In this document: positions 39,055 through 50,122 of the stretch, piece by piece
How positions within the stretch are numbered: the first letter of the stretch is position 1
Layout of the letters: the number at the start of each line of letters is the position of its first letter
Assembly: GCA_024138015.1 (NCBI GenBank)
Contig: JAMXBB010000004.1
Coordinates: 7,136,010-7,200,009, forward strand
Direction of reading: 5' to 3'
Length of the DNA: 64,000 bases
DNA from: Lumnitzera littorea
Taxonomy: Eukaryota > Streptophyta > Magnoliopsida > Myrtales > Combretaceae
Notes under the pieces: generated by a model
The model's database searches: none
What the model was told of the DNA's origin: nothing
What the model saw: the letters and a program-made list of their open reading frames with translations, nothing else
Program-made: the position numbers and the translations under genes

Positions 39055-39584
39055 GAGATCATCTCTGAGATAAAGAGTAGGGAGGTCCTTAGTGACGCTA
39101 CCATAAAAGAAGGCAGTTGCTAACTATAGGAAGACCAAGGAGTGGTTAGATGAGCTAGAAGACTTAACCATTAACTTTGCCCGCTACACTTGGAGGGAAG
39201 TTCTCTCCCATTACCTAGACTCGGTTCTTAACTTCCTAGACTTCTTGGACTCTTTAACTTAATGAGAAGAGGGAAGCCCTAGCATGGGAAAGGGAGTTCG
39301 CCTAGGCGGCTATGAATGATGTAAGCGCTCCCTCTGCTATTAGGGCTAAGCAAGGTACATCTACTTCTGCTTCTGCCCTAGTAGCTTACTAGGAGTTTGC
39401 CCCTGAAGAAGCTCCTTGAGAAAATCCATCTCGGGGCGATCCTCTAGTTACTCTTAGTTCGTATCCCTTAGGCCCCACTCCAAGTCGAGGCTTGTCGCAT
39501 AAAGCATCGACGGATCAGCGCTCCAAACAGATCGATGCCTTAGACTTTTCTAAACTACCAAAGTTAGTTGATCTTAGGAGATAG

Positions 39585-39735
39585 CAAATTTCTCTTTCTT
39601 TCTTTTTTTTTTTTTTTTTGAAATTAATGTAAGTCTATATAATTAAACAATCAATGAAGGAATAGATGAATGTTTTTGAAATGTCCTCTCCTGTTCTCTG
39701 TTTGTCTTTGAATATATCTGCTTAAGAATTCTTCT
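39585..39735. other. Spacer between antisense ORF and tandem array
   Basis: Contains a run of about 18 T at 39603-39620. No other feature seen. Confidence 0.5.
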
Positions 39736-42700
39736 ACACAAGGGCAATTGACCCTTGCCAAGGTTTATTATTGTACAAGGGATGTTTCCCTTATCGAGGT
39801 TACCTTAGTGGGGGTCAGTGTTACGCCCCGAAGTCGCAGAGTCGCAACAGTCCCACCGTGTAAACCATTCTATGATAGTAACTGGCCTCACAGTGCCTAC
39901 CATAGAGATAATCTACACAAGGCGTCGACGACTCCTCGCTTTGAAGTAAACAGTTCGATTAATAATTATACTATAATTACGATAGATATCTCAAATTTCT
40001 AATAAACATAGATAATTATAAATAAGTCCACAGAGTTTCCCAGAAAGTTTTACATAATCACCACAGTTTACTAATTTACAAAATAACTATCAGTCTTTAA
40101 CACTTAACTATAAGGTCAGTCTAGTTACACATTATGCTAAATAACTTGATCCTCACACTCCTGGCTTTAAAAGGACTAACCTCTGGGTAATTGTAGGGCG
40201 GCATAATACTTGTAGTGATCACAAATTAGAACCTGCAAAAGGATCTATAAGGGTATGAGCAACTACAGCTCAGTAAGTTGAATTGGAGACTCATGAATGC
40301 ATACAAGCACAAACAGGGTTATCAAACAATTATTTTCATGCAATGCAACAATCAAGTGTCATCGCACAACGTTGTCCGGTCCGTTGTGAAATTAGAGAAA
40401 TTTCACCCGCTCCAATCCGGGTTGAGGAGTTCCATGTTATGCAGCAGCTCATAACCAAACCCAGGCTTGTGCAATGGAGACCTCGCTCCTCCCACGACTA
40501 CCTTCGAACCATTGACTTCACCCCCGTCGCGACCTCCTCTCCTGTCACTTAGTTCGACTGAAGATGAAGAAGGGACCATTTTGCAATCCTGCGCTATCCC
40601 TTTCGAAGGGGTCGGTATTTGGTTGGAGAATCCTATAATCCCCTAACGGGTTGCAATGCATGATATTTTTGGTTATTAAGGTCGACTAAGATTAAATTCC
40701 TTTTAGGGTGTTCAAACAAGTTTATACCAATTCAATCAGTCATAAAACCATTCACAATACAAACTTCAGCACGAATTCAAATACATCAAACATATGCGCA
40801 AGCTACTTACAATCACAACCATATACAAGCTTAAGTCTCCGAGTACTACAAAACTAGTACTCTATTACAGTAAGCAATAACCCAACTTACTTGAATTTAC
40901 TCGATCGCTCGATCCTTTAATCGCGAGTTGATTTGTTTCCGGGTGTCCTATAATACAAATAGTTCCTTTTAATACTTATATTTTATGGATTCTTATTCTA
41001 ATTCATAATGTAACTCATTTTCCTCATGTATACCTATAACGTATTAATGATTCGTTGTACTCTATTTCGGAGTTCGGCTCCTAAACTAGATTCTAGTTTT
41101 AATTCCTAAGTCTTAATTAGGCTCGAATCCCAATGTGACATTAATCACATTACGCTCGGGTATTCAAATATCCTATTAGGTCGTAATTTTGGTATTCTAA
41201 ACTATTCGGTACACGCTAACCCTAATTGAGGTATCGGATTTATTCCCAATGTGTAAAAATCTTACATTTTGAGATATTTACTTAAAATTAAATATCATTT
41301 CAGATTTATTATTTTTCTGATTTCTATTATATTATTATCTAAATAACCTTATTTTTTTAGATTTATTAATTTACACTTTCACATATTACAAATTTATTAT
41401 ATTACTTACCTAATTTCCCTAATTAACCTTACTTAGTACCCAAAGGCTAGGATTAGGGTTCCACTGCAAAGGTTAACTTCCCTAAACATATAATTAATAT
41501 CCCAATCAGTAATTAACATCCTAATCACTTAATTAACCCTGAATCACCCAATTTTACCATCATTTTAGGGCTAAAAATTAACTTAAAAATTTCAATAATT
41601 AATTTTAAAAAAATGGCTTCATAGCACTGTTCTACATTATATGAGAATCCTACAGAAAAAATTTGAGTTCCAAACTATATCCCTAAGTCTATTTATTTTC
41701 CGGTTTAATTATGCTCGGTTTTGAACAATTTGTTAAAAACCCTATATTTCTAGACATAATTAAACTAAATCAATATTTTTCCCTAAATCTACATACAATA
41801 AAACCTCAGAATAACAAGTTTCATAATTTTTTGGGCAAAATAACTAATTTTACAAAAATTTACAAAAATCAGGGTGAATAAATGACTAACCGGTTCGAAG
41901 TTTTTTGGCCGTCCAAACCCGATCCAATGTTGTCGGCCGGTCCAGGCGGTGGTTCTAGTGTAGGGTGGTGGTGGTGGTTCGGTCCCAGGTGGCGGTTTTA
42001 GTTCACTTGCCTAATCTGCACAGTTTTCTTTTTTTTTTTTTTCTGGATTTTCTCTCGATTTTTTCAGTGTTTCGATTTTTCTCATATTCTAAACTAACCA
42101 AATGACTTCTGGAAATTTTTTCCTTATTTATAGACAATTGTAGTAATTAATTTGCATTAATTTGATGGGATTTTGCCCCATTTCCTTGATTTTTGGCTTT
42201 TTGTTTGTCCAATTCTTATTGGTTAATTTTTTCTTTTTCTGACTACGACCTGATCTTGTTGCAGCTTATCCTCTTCTGATTTTTTCTGATTTTTCCATAA
42301 TTATTTTATATTTTTCTTTAATTATTTGCTTAGTTTTCGGCCAATTTAGATAATTACGCGTATTTTTATCTATATGTAAATACATGTGGGGTACACATGA
42401 ACATTCCTAATTATTATTTTGTTCATTCTAAATTTTTTAGTATACATATAATCTATCTCTAATAATTTATTAGTTATTATATTACACTTTTCGCCTTTTC
42501 GGTAATTAGCAATTCTTATGCTTAAAATTTGAAAATTTTATAGTCTCCTATTTTACTACTTATTTTCTTAAATTTAAGTTTACGGGGTCATCTTTACTAA
42601 TATTTCTCTCATTAGTTTATAGTTTGGGTTTGATCGGATCCTTTAGCCGATCGCCCTAAATTTTGGGTTTTAAGCTCAAATCTACGGTTACTTGGCTTAT

Positions 42701-43005
42701 CTTTAGGGCTTACAGTCAGGTCGGTAGCATTCCAACCTATCCAATGTGAGGGAGTTTCTTTGTGCAAGGGGTATTTTCCTTTACCAAGGTTAACTTATTG
42801 GAGGTTAGGTTGGTAGTATTTCGACCTTCTCAATATAGGGGGAGTTCCTTTATGTGAAAGGTGTTTCCCCTTACTGAGGTTACTGTAAGGGGGGTCAAGT
42901 TGGTGGTGTTCTGACTTACCCAATGCAGGGGAGTTTCTCTATGTAAGGGGTGTTTTCCCTTACCGAGGTTATCTTAAGGGGGGTCAGGTTGGTGGTGTTC
43001 TGACT
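39736..43005. repeat. 89-90 bp tandem array of the Tat 3' region, split by copy L5
   Basis: Units share CAAGGGGTGTTTTCCCTTAC, CGAGGTTA-CTTA-GGGG and GTCAGGTTGGTGGTGTTCTGAC. Equivalent points fall at 42729, 42818, 42908 and 42997, giving a period of 89-90 bp. A partial unit lies left of L5 (39736-39818). The array sits between integrase and antisense ORF, where Tat-type elements often carry tandem repeats. Confidence 0.8.
39819..42714 (-). mobile_element. Solo LTR of family L, copy L5
   Basis: 2896 bp; termini TGTTACGCCCC and GGGCTTACA, perfect GTCAG duplication (39814-39818, 42715-42719). TATA core 42125-42132, donor-like GTTAGT starting at 41890, acceptor CCTTTTGCAG ending at 40233 (minus). 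Inserted in the tandem array. Closest in sequence to copy L4. Confidence 0.93.
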
Positions 43006-43145
43006 TGCTTGCTATAGCATCCATGTGCTTTTTCGAAGGCTTACATGGAAAATAAGGAAAAGGGAATAAGAGAGATAGAAATAGTCAATCAATTATTAAA
43101 TACGTTTTTGTTTCATCATTCTGGAAAAGTGTACATAACAAAATT
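43006..43145. other. Short spacer after integrase of the Tat element
   Basis: Lies between the tandem array and the integrase stop codon. No motif recognised. Confidence 0.5.
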
Positions 43146-44300
43146 CTAATCAAAATAAAGCCGGTGATTATCGACATTCCATGTGTACAAGATGAGCTTG
43201 CCATCTAATCTTTCCAGCCTGTATGCTCTATTGTCCAATCTCTCCCTAACTCTGATTGGGTCTTCCCAATTAGGGGCCAGCTTGCCTTGCCTTTCACGTA
43301 AGCCTGTGGCTTCTAGTTTTCGGCACACTAGGTCACTAACCTTGAATTCTTTGTGTCTAACCTTCTGATTGTAATATTAGGTATCCCAATGTTGGTAGGT
43401 AGTTGCCCTAGCAATAGCAAGGTTTCTGATTTCCTTGATGGTGTCAACGCTTGCTTGTAGCAATGAGTCTTTAAGGCCAACGTTGAAACTTTGAGTCTGG
43501 ATATTAGGGAGCTTAAGTTCCATTGGGATGACTGCTTCCAACCTAAAAGCAAGGCGGAAGGGGGTCTCGCCCATAGAAGTATGGTGGGTAGTCTTATACC
43601 CCACAAGATATTAGGCAGTTCATTAGCCCAGGTGCCTTGAGATCGGTCCATGCGCTTCTTTAGGCTATCCAAAATGACTTGATTGGTTGCCTCAACCTGT
43701 CCATTGGATTGGTAGTAAGCAACTAAAGTGAAGTACAGGGTGATGTGGTGCTTGACGCAGAACTCCCTAAACTTAGGGTTATCGAACTATCGACCGTTGT
43801 CTGTAAAGAGGGCATAGGGGACTCTGAACTGAGAGATAATGTTGTTTCTGACTAAAGATTCAACACTTCTCCCCATGATTCTGACCACTACTTTGGCCTC
43901 TATTTAATTCGTGAAGAAATTGACGGTAACAATTATGAATTGTCATCTACTTGATGCTTTTGGGAAGGCATTAAGGATATCGATCCCCTATTGCGCAAAC
44001 GGCTATGCGCTTGTCAAGGGTTGTAGGGTAGTACTAAGCGTAAGACTAATTGGGGTGTGCTTTTGGTATTACGGGCACTTCTTTGCTATGTTCTTTACGT
44101 CTTGCCTCATAGTGGGCCAGTAATATCCGAACCGTAGTGCCCGTAAGTAGATGGCTTAGGACTGAATGTGATTGCTGCATACTCCGTTGTACAACTCTTC
44201 CATGACGCACAGCCCTTCCTCTTCTCGAAGGCATTAGAGTAGGGGGAGGTTGACTCCCTTACGATATAGGACTCCATCAATCAGTATGTAATTGGTGGTA
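43146..44300 (-). pseudogene. Integrase remnant of the Tat element
   Basis: Minus-strand frames show the zinc-binding N-terminus near 44190-44070 (SNHIQS, LRFGYYWPTMRQDVKNIAKKCP, second Cys of the C-x2-C pair now Tyr). The core follows: GIDILNAFPKA, IIVTVNFFTN with catalytic Asp changed to Asn at 43919-43921, FTDNGR keeping the second Asp, and NGQVEATNQVIL keeping the Glu. The C-terminus KLAPNWEDPIRV and LDGKLILYTWNVDNHRLYFD ends at the stop at 43146. Several stops and a frame change near 43600. Inactive. Confidence 0.85.
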
Positions 44301-44856
44301 GGGTACCAAAGCTTCTTTGCCTCCTTCTTGTCTTCCAGCAGTATACCCTACTCCAAATAACTTCGGATAGGATCCATCTAGCTTGGCTTTAGCGCTACTG
44401 CAGTTAGTTCAAAAAATTCAGCTAAGCTTAGAGTTATGCTTTTTTCCAGTAGGTACTTTATGAAGATCTTGCTATCCTTCACCTCGAGCTTCCGTATGCC
44501 AGTGGAGGTTACCTTGGATAGCCAATTTACTGTAGAATTTTTCAGCTGAAGGATCTTCTTGATGTCCTATGAGGGGAACTCCATTAGGAGGTTCTTCACT
44601 TTCTCGAGATATCTCGCTATAGTGTCATCTTTAGCTTCATATTCGCCTTGGACTTGCTGGACGACTAACATGGAGTTCAAGAAAATCCACAACTGCTCAA
44701 CACCAATCTCCTTAGTTAGCTTGAGATCGGTGATAAGCGCCTCATATTCAGACTTATTGTTACTAGAATCGAATTTGAACTTGAAGGTGTAGCAAATGGT
44801 GACCTTATGTGGGTTGGTTAGAACAAGACCTGCACCTTCGCCCCCTGAGGTAGATG
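44301..44856 (-). pseudogene. RNase H remnant of the Tat element, main part
   Basis: Continues from YVD at 48002 after removal of copy L6: SSTSGGEGAGLVLTNP, NKSEYEALITDLKL (catalytic Glu kept) and WIFLNSMLVVQQVQGEYEAKD, where the usual SDS has become NS (Asp to Asn, about 44676). The RNase H to integrase linker follows. Confidence 0.8.
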
Positions 44857-44861
44857 ACCCA

Positions 44862-47800
44862 TGTTACGCCCTAAAGCGATAGAGTCATAACAGTTCTATA
44901 ATGCAAACCATTCTAAGATAGAAATTGACCATATAGTCACCACCTTAGGCCTAATTTATATAAGACGTCAACGGCTAACATGCTTTGAAGTAAACGGTTC
45001 ATAATTTAAACATGATATATACTTATGAACTTAAGTAAAATATACACTTATATTAAAATAATCTAAGTATATTTACAAGATTTAGCTACTTAATTATAAT
45101 CTACCTGAGTAATTCATAATCTAATATTAAAAGCTTTAAATATAAACCTAAACTTGAGAGTGTATTTGGTCTTCAATTTATATTCTCACTTTTTAGGATC
45201 CCGTAATTGCTAGCTTCAAGGTAATTATAAGCTGCTTTTTAGCTAGCACATTCAACAAAGGCTATAGGGATGTAAGCAACCACAGCTTAGTAAGTTAGGG
45301 TAAAGACTTAAACCATATAATAAACATAAACAATGTTATCAATCAAATCATTAGGTGCAATGCATGTTCAAACAAATATCATCACAGGACGTTGTTTGGC
45401 CTGTCGTGAGATTAAAAAAAATTGCACTTGCTCTAATTTGGGTTGAGGAGTTTTCGTTAATGCAACAGTTCACAACCAAATTTAGGCTTGTGCAATGGAG
45501 ATATTGCTCCTCCCGTGATTACCTTCAAACTATTAACTTCACCCTTATCATGACCTCCTCTCTTGTCACTTAGTTCAACTAAGGATTAAGAAGGGACCAA
45601 TTATGCCATCTAACACTATCCCTTTTGAAGGAGTTGGTATTTAGATGATGAATCTTAATACTCTCGTAATGGGTTGCTATGCATGTCCGATTTACGATTA
45701 CAAATCATATATTTGATTAGATCCAGTTGAACATGATCAATCGTTTTATACAAATCATGCAAATATGAGTCAAATAGCAAATCAACATCAAATTAACAGC
45801 TCAAAACAAGTACATGCATATAACCAACTATCTAATAAGCACAATCAAGTATAATTTAAGCCTCTAAGTACTACAAATGAGTAATCCAAAATACGGTGAA
45901 GTATTAAACCCAACTTACCTCGACTCTCCGCTTGCTCAATCGAGGTAGGACTCGCTCAGTCCAATGCCAATGATCCCTATAATACTAATGTTGTCTTAGT
46001 TTTTCTATAATTGTTATAGATTAGTTTTTATCTTATAACACTTAATTTTATCTTTGGTTAGGGTTTAATATGTCCAATTATCTAAGTTCTCAAATCTCTT
46101 ATAATTATTCTGGGTTTGGGGCTAGGTTTTGGGTTTAGTTTTCGCATCGATTTCTAAATTAAGTTCTAATTCAATTTCTAAGTACAGTTTTATACATGAA
46201 CCCTAGAAACTTGTTTCAAGTCATAATGTGAAATTAATCATATTATTTTCGGATATCCTTAATATTGTTTTTGGTCTCTAATTAATGTTTTAGTCCGTGC
46301 AATACATCCTAATCCTGATTTAACTATCAAATTTACTTCTGATGTGAGAAAATTTTACATTTTTCACATAATTACGATAATTTAAGTTTCCTACCAGATT
46401 TTATATATATTCCTATTATTAGTATAATATTAATTTTTATTCTAATATTTCTATTTATTATAGTTAGTTGCATATTATATATTATTACCTATTATGTACA
46501 TAATACACATATAATATTTCTATTACTCCAAATATCATTCTCTAACATCAATTAACATCTTAATATATATATATAAATTCGTCCTGAATCAGATTTTACT
46601 CATAATTATCCTGATTTCCAAAATTAACTTAAAATATACCATTTTTTTACCTATTATATATATACTATATAATATCCTAATAATTACATCCAACACTCTA
46701 AATGCTATAAATATAATATTTTATCAGATTTGAATATCCTAAAACATATAATTATGCCCTAAATCAGCAATTACTCATTTAATTACTTAATTAATTCTAA
46801 ATTACTCATTTTATGCATCATTTTAAGGCTTAAAATTTTGTTCAAATTTTTGAAAATTAATTTTAGAAAAATGGCTTCATAGCACTGTTCTATATTACCC
46901 TAGTAGTTTACAAAAAAAATTTGACTTCCAAACTACACTCTAGAGCCTATTTATTTCTTTTAATTCTAAATACGTTCAATTTCGTTCAATTTCTTAAGCA
47001 CCCTATATTTACAGACATGATTAAACTTAATTGCTATTTTTCTCTAAATCTAAATATAATAAAATATCATAATAACAAATTTCATAATTTTCTAAGTAGA
47101 ATTAATAATTTTAATAAATTTTGCAAAATCAGATAAAATTTGGGACTCACCTAGTTCTTAAGCTTTTGGCCACCAACACTGGTTTAAGGTATGTCGGCCG
47201 GTCTAGGCGATCCAATTGGAGTGGGTTGGTGGTGGTGGCTCGGTTTTAAGTAGTGGTGATGTGTGGGTTTGGTTCACTAGCTCTTATTATACAAATTTGG
47301 GAAAATTTTTTGTAAACCTTAATTCCTCTTCTTATTTCGACCCTCTCTAATTTTTCTACCTTCTTAACTGACCAAATGAGGCTTTAAAATTTTCTTGCTA
47401 TTTATAGAGGTGTAAAGCAAATTCTATGCATTAAATTGGACAGGAGAATAGCTTATCTTCTTCTATTTTACCTTTTTTGTTGTATTAATCTAATTGGTTG
47501 CTTTTATTTATTTAATTCTAGATTGTTGTGCCTCACTTCTAGACATTTCCATATTTTTCTATAATTTTATTGATTTTTCCTTAATTAATTATGAATTTTC
47601 TTTAATTAATTAACCTTATTTTAGCTTATTTCGCATATTCTAAGTAATTACCCGTATTTCTACTTATAAGTAAATACATATGTGGTATAAATAAATACTC
47701 CTAAATATTATTTAAGTTATTTTATGATTTTTAGTGTGCATATAATTTATTTCTAGCGATTCGTTAGTTATCGAAATGCATTTTATGGATTTTTGATAAA

Positions 47801-47996
47801 TAATGAGTAATATGCTTAAAATTTAGAAATTTTATATTCTCTTATTTTATTACTTATTTTCTTAAATTCGAATTTACCAGATTGCTTTTACTAATATTCT
47901 TAGCTTCGTCATAAAATTTGGGTTAAATTGGACAGTTTGCTCAATCATCTTAAATTCTACAAACCAAACGCCGAGTAGCTAATTGTAGGGCTTATA
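44862..47996 (-). mobile_element. Solo LTR of family L, copy L6
   Basis: 3135 bp, the longest copy; termini TGTTACGCCCT and GGGCTTATA, perfect ACCCA duplication (44857-44861, 47997-48001). TATA core 47399-47406, donor-like GTGAGT starting at 47150 (minus). The TGCAG acceptor of the other copies is lost, but CTATAG at 45262-45267 remains. Inserted one codon after the first catalytic Asp of RNase H. Confidence 0.93.
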
Positions 47997-48001
47997 ACCC
48001 A

Positions 48002-49270
48002 TCGACATAGAGAGTCCACAACGGCTTATCATTGCCTAGTAGTGTTTCCTCCTCTCTTGTATATTCTACCATGAAGTTGGTCAGTACCTGTACCTTATAG
48101 GCTGTTCATAGCCGATGTTGGATTTCATATACACTCAATCCCATTGCATACTTCATCATCCATCTAGATGTGTTAGGTTTCTGCAGCATGGTGCATAGTA
48201 GTAGATCCGTGAGTACGGTGACTTGGCGTGCTTGGAAGTAGGGCCTCAACTGTCAGGCTGTGATGATGACAGTTAGGGTGAGTTTTTTTGCTCGGGTGTA
48301 CCTGACCTCAGGCTCATGCAATATATGGCTGATGTAATATATTAGCCTGTATTCTCTTCTCTTTGCTCTAACTAGTATATAGGAGAGTGCTTGATCGCTT
48401 ATGGCAAGGTATAGGAACAAGTCTTCCTTTTGGACAGGCTTGGAGAGGATCGGTAGATGAGTAAAGAAGGCTTGGTGCTACTAAAAGTTAGTAGCATACT
48501 TGGGAGCCCATTCAAAACCCTTGGGATTTTTGAAGATTTTGAAGAACTTAGCGCATTTATCAATACTCTTCGAGATAAATCTGCTTAGGGTAGCCACCAT
48601 GCTAGTGAGCTTCTATACGTCTCGAATTGAGGTTGGAGGCTTTATTCCCTTGATAGCCGAGATCTTCTCGAGGTTGGCCTCAATAGCTCTCTATGTGACT
48701 AGAAATACAAGGAACTTACCAAAGCTGACACTGAAGATGCACTTTTAAGGGTTCAGCTTCATGTCGTACGTGCACATTTGGTCGAAGGCTTCCTAAGGAT
48801 CCTTAACATGATTGATCGGCTTCTGGCTCTTAACGATCATGTCGTCGATGTACACCTCCATATTATGCCCGATCTAAGGCTTGAAGAGCTTTGTCACCAT
48901 TCATTAGTATGTAACCTTAGCCTTTTTTAGTTTGAATGGCATCATAGTATAGCAATATGTGTCATAATCGGTGATGAAGGAGGTATAGAGTTTGTCCTTT
49001 GAGTCCATTTTGATCTGGTTGTACCTCAAGAAGGCATCCAAAAAGCTTAACAGAGCATATCTTAACGTAGAATTGATAAGCTGGTCGATCATAGGGAAGG
49101 GGAAATAATCTTTAGGGCAAGCTTTGTTGAGGTTGGTATAATTGACACACATGTGTCACTTCCCATTCTTCTTCTTAACCAATACCACGTTCGCTAGCTA
49201 CGTCGAGTACTTTTCCTCCCTCATAAAGTCAACTTTAAGTAACTTTCGCACTTTCTCCTCAATTGCGGCT
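48002..49270 (-). pseudogene. Reverse transcriptase (and start of RNase H) of the Tat element
   Basis: Minus-strand blocks in order: EKYST-LANVVLVKKKNGK (about 49215-49155), HMCVNYTNLNKACPKDYFPF, FLDAFLRYNQIKM, KLYTSFITDYDTYCYTMMPF-LK-A, then the catalytic box VYIDDMIV at about 48838-48861 (YIDD, active form kept). The thumb follows (GKFLVFLVT-RAIEANLEKI), then the connection region LSKPVQKEDLFLYLAISDQA and DKPLWTLYVD at 48002-48031, where L6 interrupts. NLNKACPKD with FITDxxTYCYxxMPF is typical of Tat/Athila RT. Several stops. Confidence 0.9.
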
Positions 49271-49407
49271 AGCTGATCTGGAGCAAAATACCTCTTTTTC
49301 TATTTAATAGGCTATGTTGTAGTGCCAATGTTGAGGTTATGGGTTGCTAAGTTGGGGGAAATTCTGAGCATGTTCGATGCCGATTGGGCGAACCTATTCG
49401 AATTTGC

Positions 49408-50122
49408 TCACAAGAGGGCAATGATTTTTTCCTTTACTTCGGCTGGAGTCTCAATCCTGACTTTCATGGTATGCTTAGGTGAGCTTTTGATTTGGACGTC
49501 TTCTATCTTTTCTCTGGGCTTGCTTCTCTCAACCTGCCTCTCTTGTGGGCTTGTTTTTAGGGAGAAGATGCTATCTCCTTTGGCCGCCTTGATGTATAGC
49601 TCTTGTGAGAGCTTTTGATCATATCTACATATTCCCACCCTAAATGGGGTCAAGAATTTGGCTTTTAAGTGAAGGGAAGATGTGATCACCCTAAATGTGT
49701 TTAAGCTTAGTCTTCCTAAGAGTGCATCGTAAGAGGAAGGGTAGTCAATCACAACAAACTCGTTATACTACGTCGTCGTCGTCGCCAAGTTCCATATCTA
49801 ATGTGATGATACCCTTAGCTCAGACCGTACTTCCATTAAAGTCAATGAGATGGTGGTATGGCTTTATTTTTACTGGCAGTTTCTTCCTCATTATCTCGTA
49901 TGTATGGAGAAAAAGTATATCGGTAGAGCTACCAATGTTCACCATAATCTTTAGGACATCAAATTTTGAGATCCTCACCCCTATTACTAAGGCATCTTGA
50001 TGGGGTATGTCAACCCTTTCAAGGCCTTCGTTGGAGAAGGAGATGGAAGTATCTAACTTCTGTGTTTTCTTCGTTATGGCCAGCACCTCTAATGGGGTGT
50101 TAACCGATCTACTAGTGCTCAA
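49408..50122 (-). pseudogene. Aspartic protease region of the Tat element
   Basis: The N-terminal piece (50122-49820) reads FSNEGLERVDIPHQDALVIGVRISKFDVLKIMV, then NIGSSTDILF, where the catalytic Asp of VDxGSSADIL is Asn (codon 49937-49939). After a stop, 49752-49408 continues with DYPSSYDALLGRLSLNTFRVITSSLHLKAKF, the conserved second half (family: Y-N-A-I-L-G-R-x-x-L). A linker to RT follows. Catalytically dead. Confidence 0.85.

Larger units (their letters stand above)
31750..39584 (+). pseudogene. Antisense ORF of the Tat element (Transposase_28-like region plus coiled coil)
   Basis: Plus-strand gene opposite to gag-pol, in two parts: 31750-34230 and 39060-39584, split by the gypsy element 34231-39054. 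It starts MSDPL and continues with AWEDEVFLLAQLDE. Around 32095-32400, FPLSHFEEFFNYYYYNPS-V-SPNG-RVLKAF followed by LFCHFYIWK resembles the plant 'putative gypsy type transposon' domain (Pfam Transposase_28, PF04195), with TAA/TAG stops in place of Gln and Trp. From 33740 it is a Lys/Glu-rich coiled coil that resumes after the insertion (LKMEEI joins ISEIKSREVLSD). A small intron fits at 33629-33706 (GTAAGT to TTTACAG) and an acceptor-like TTTCTTGTAG lies near 32793. Function of such aORF proteins is unknown. Confidence 0.7.

Noticed and set aside
48500..50000. Plus-strand ORFs 48500-48748, 49322-49618 and 49695-50000
   Set aside because: Antisense shadows of the minus-strand RT and protease, whose motifs are unmistakable.
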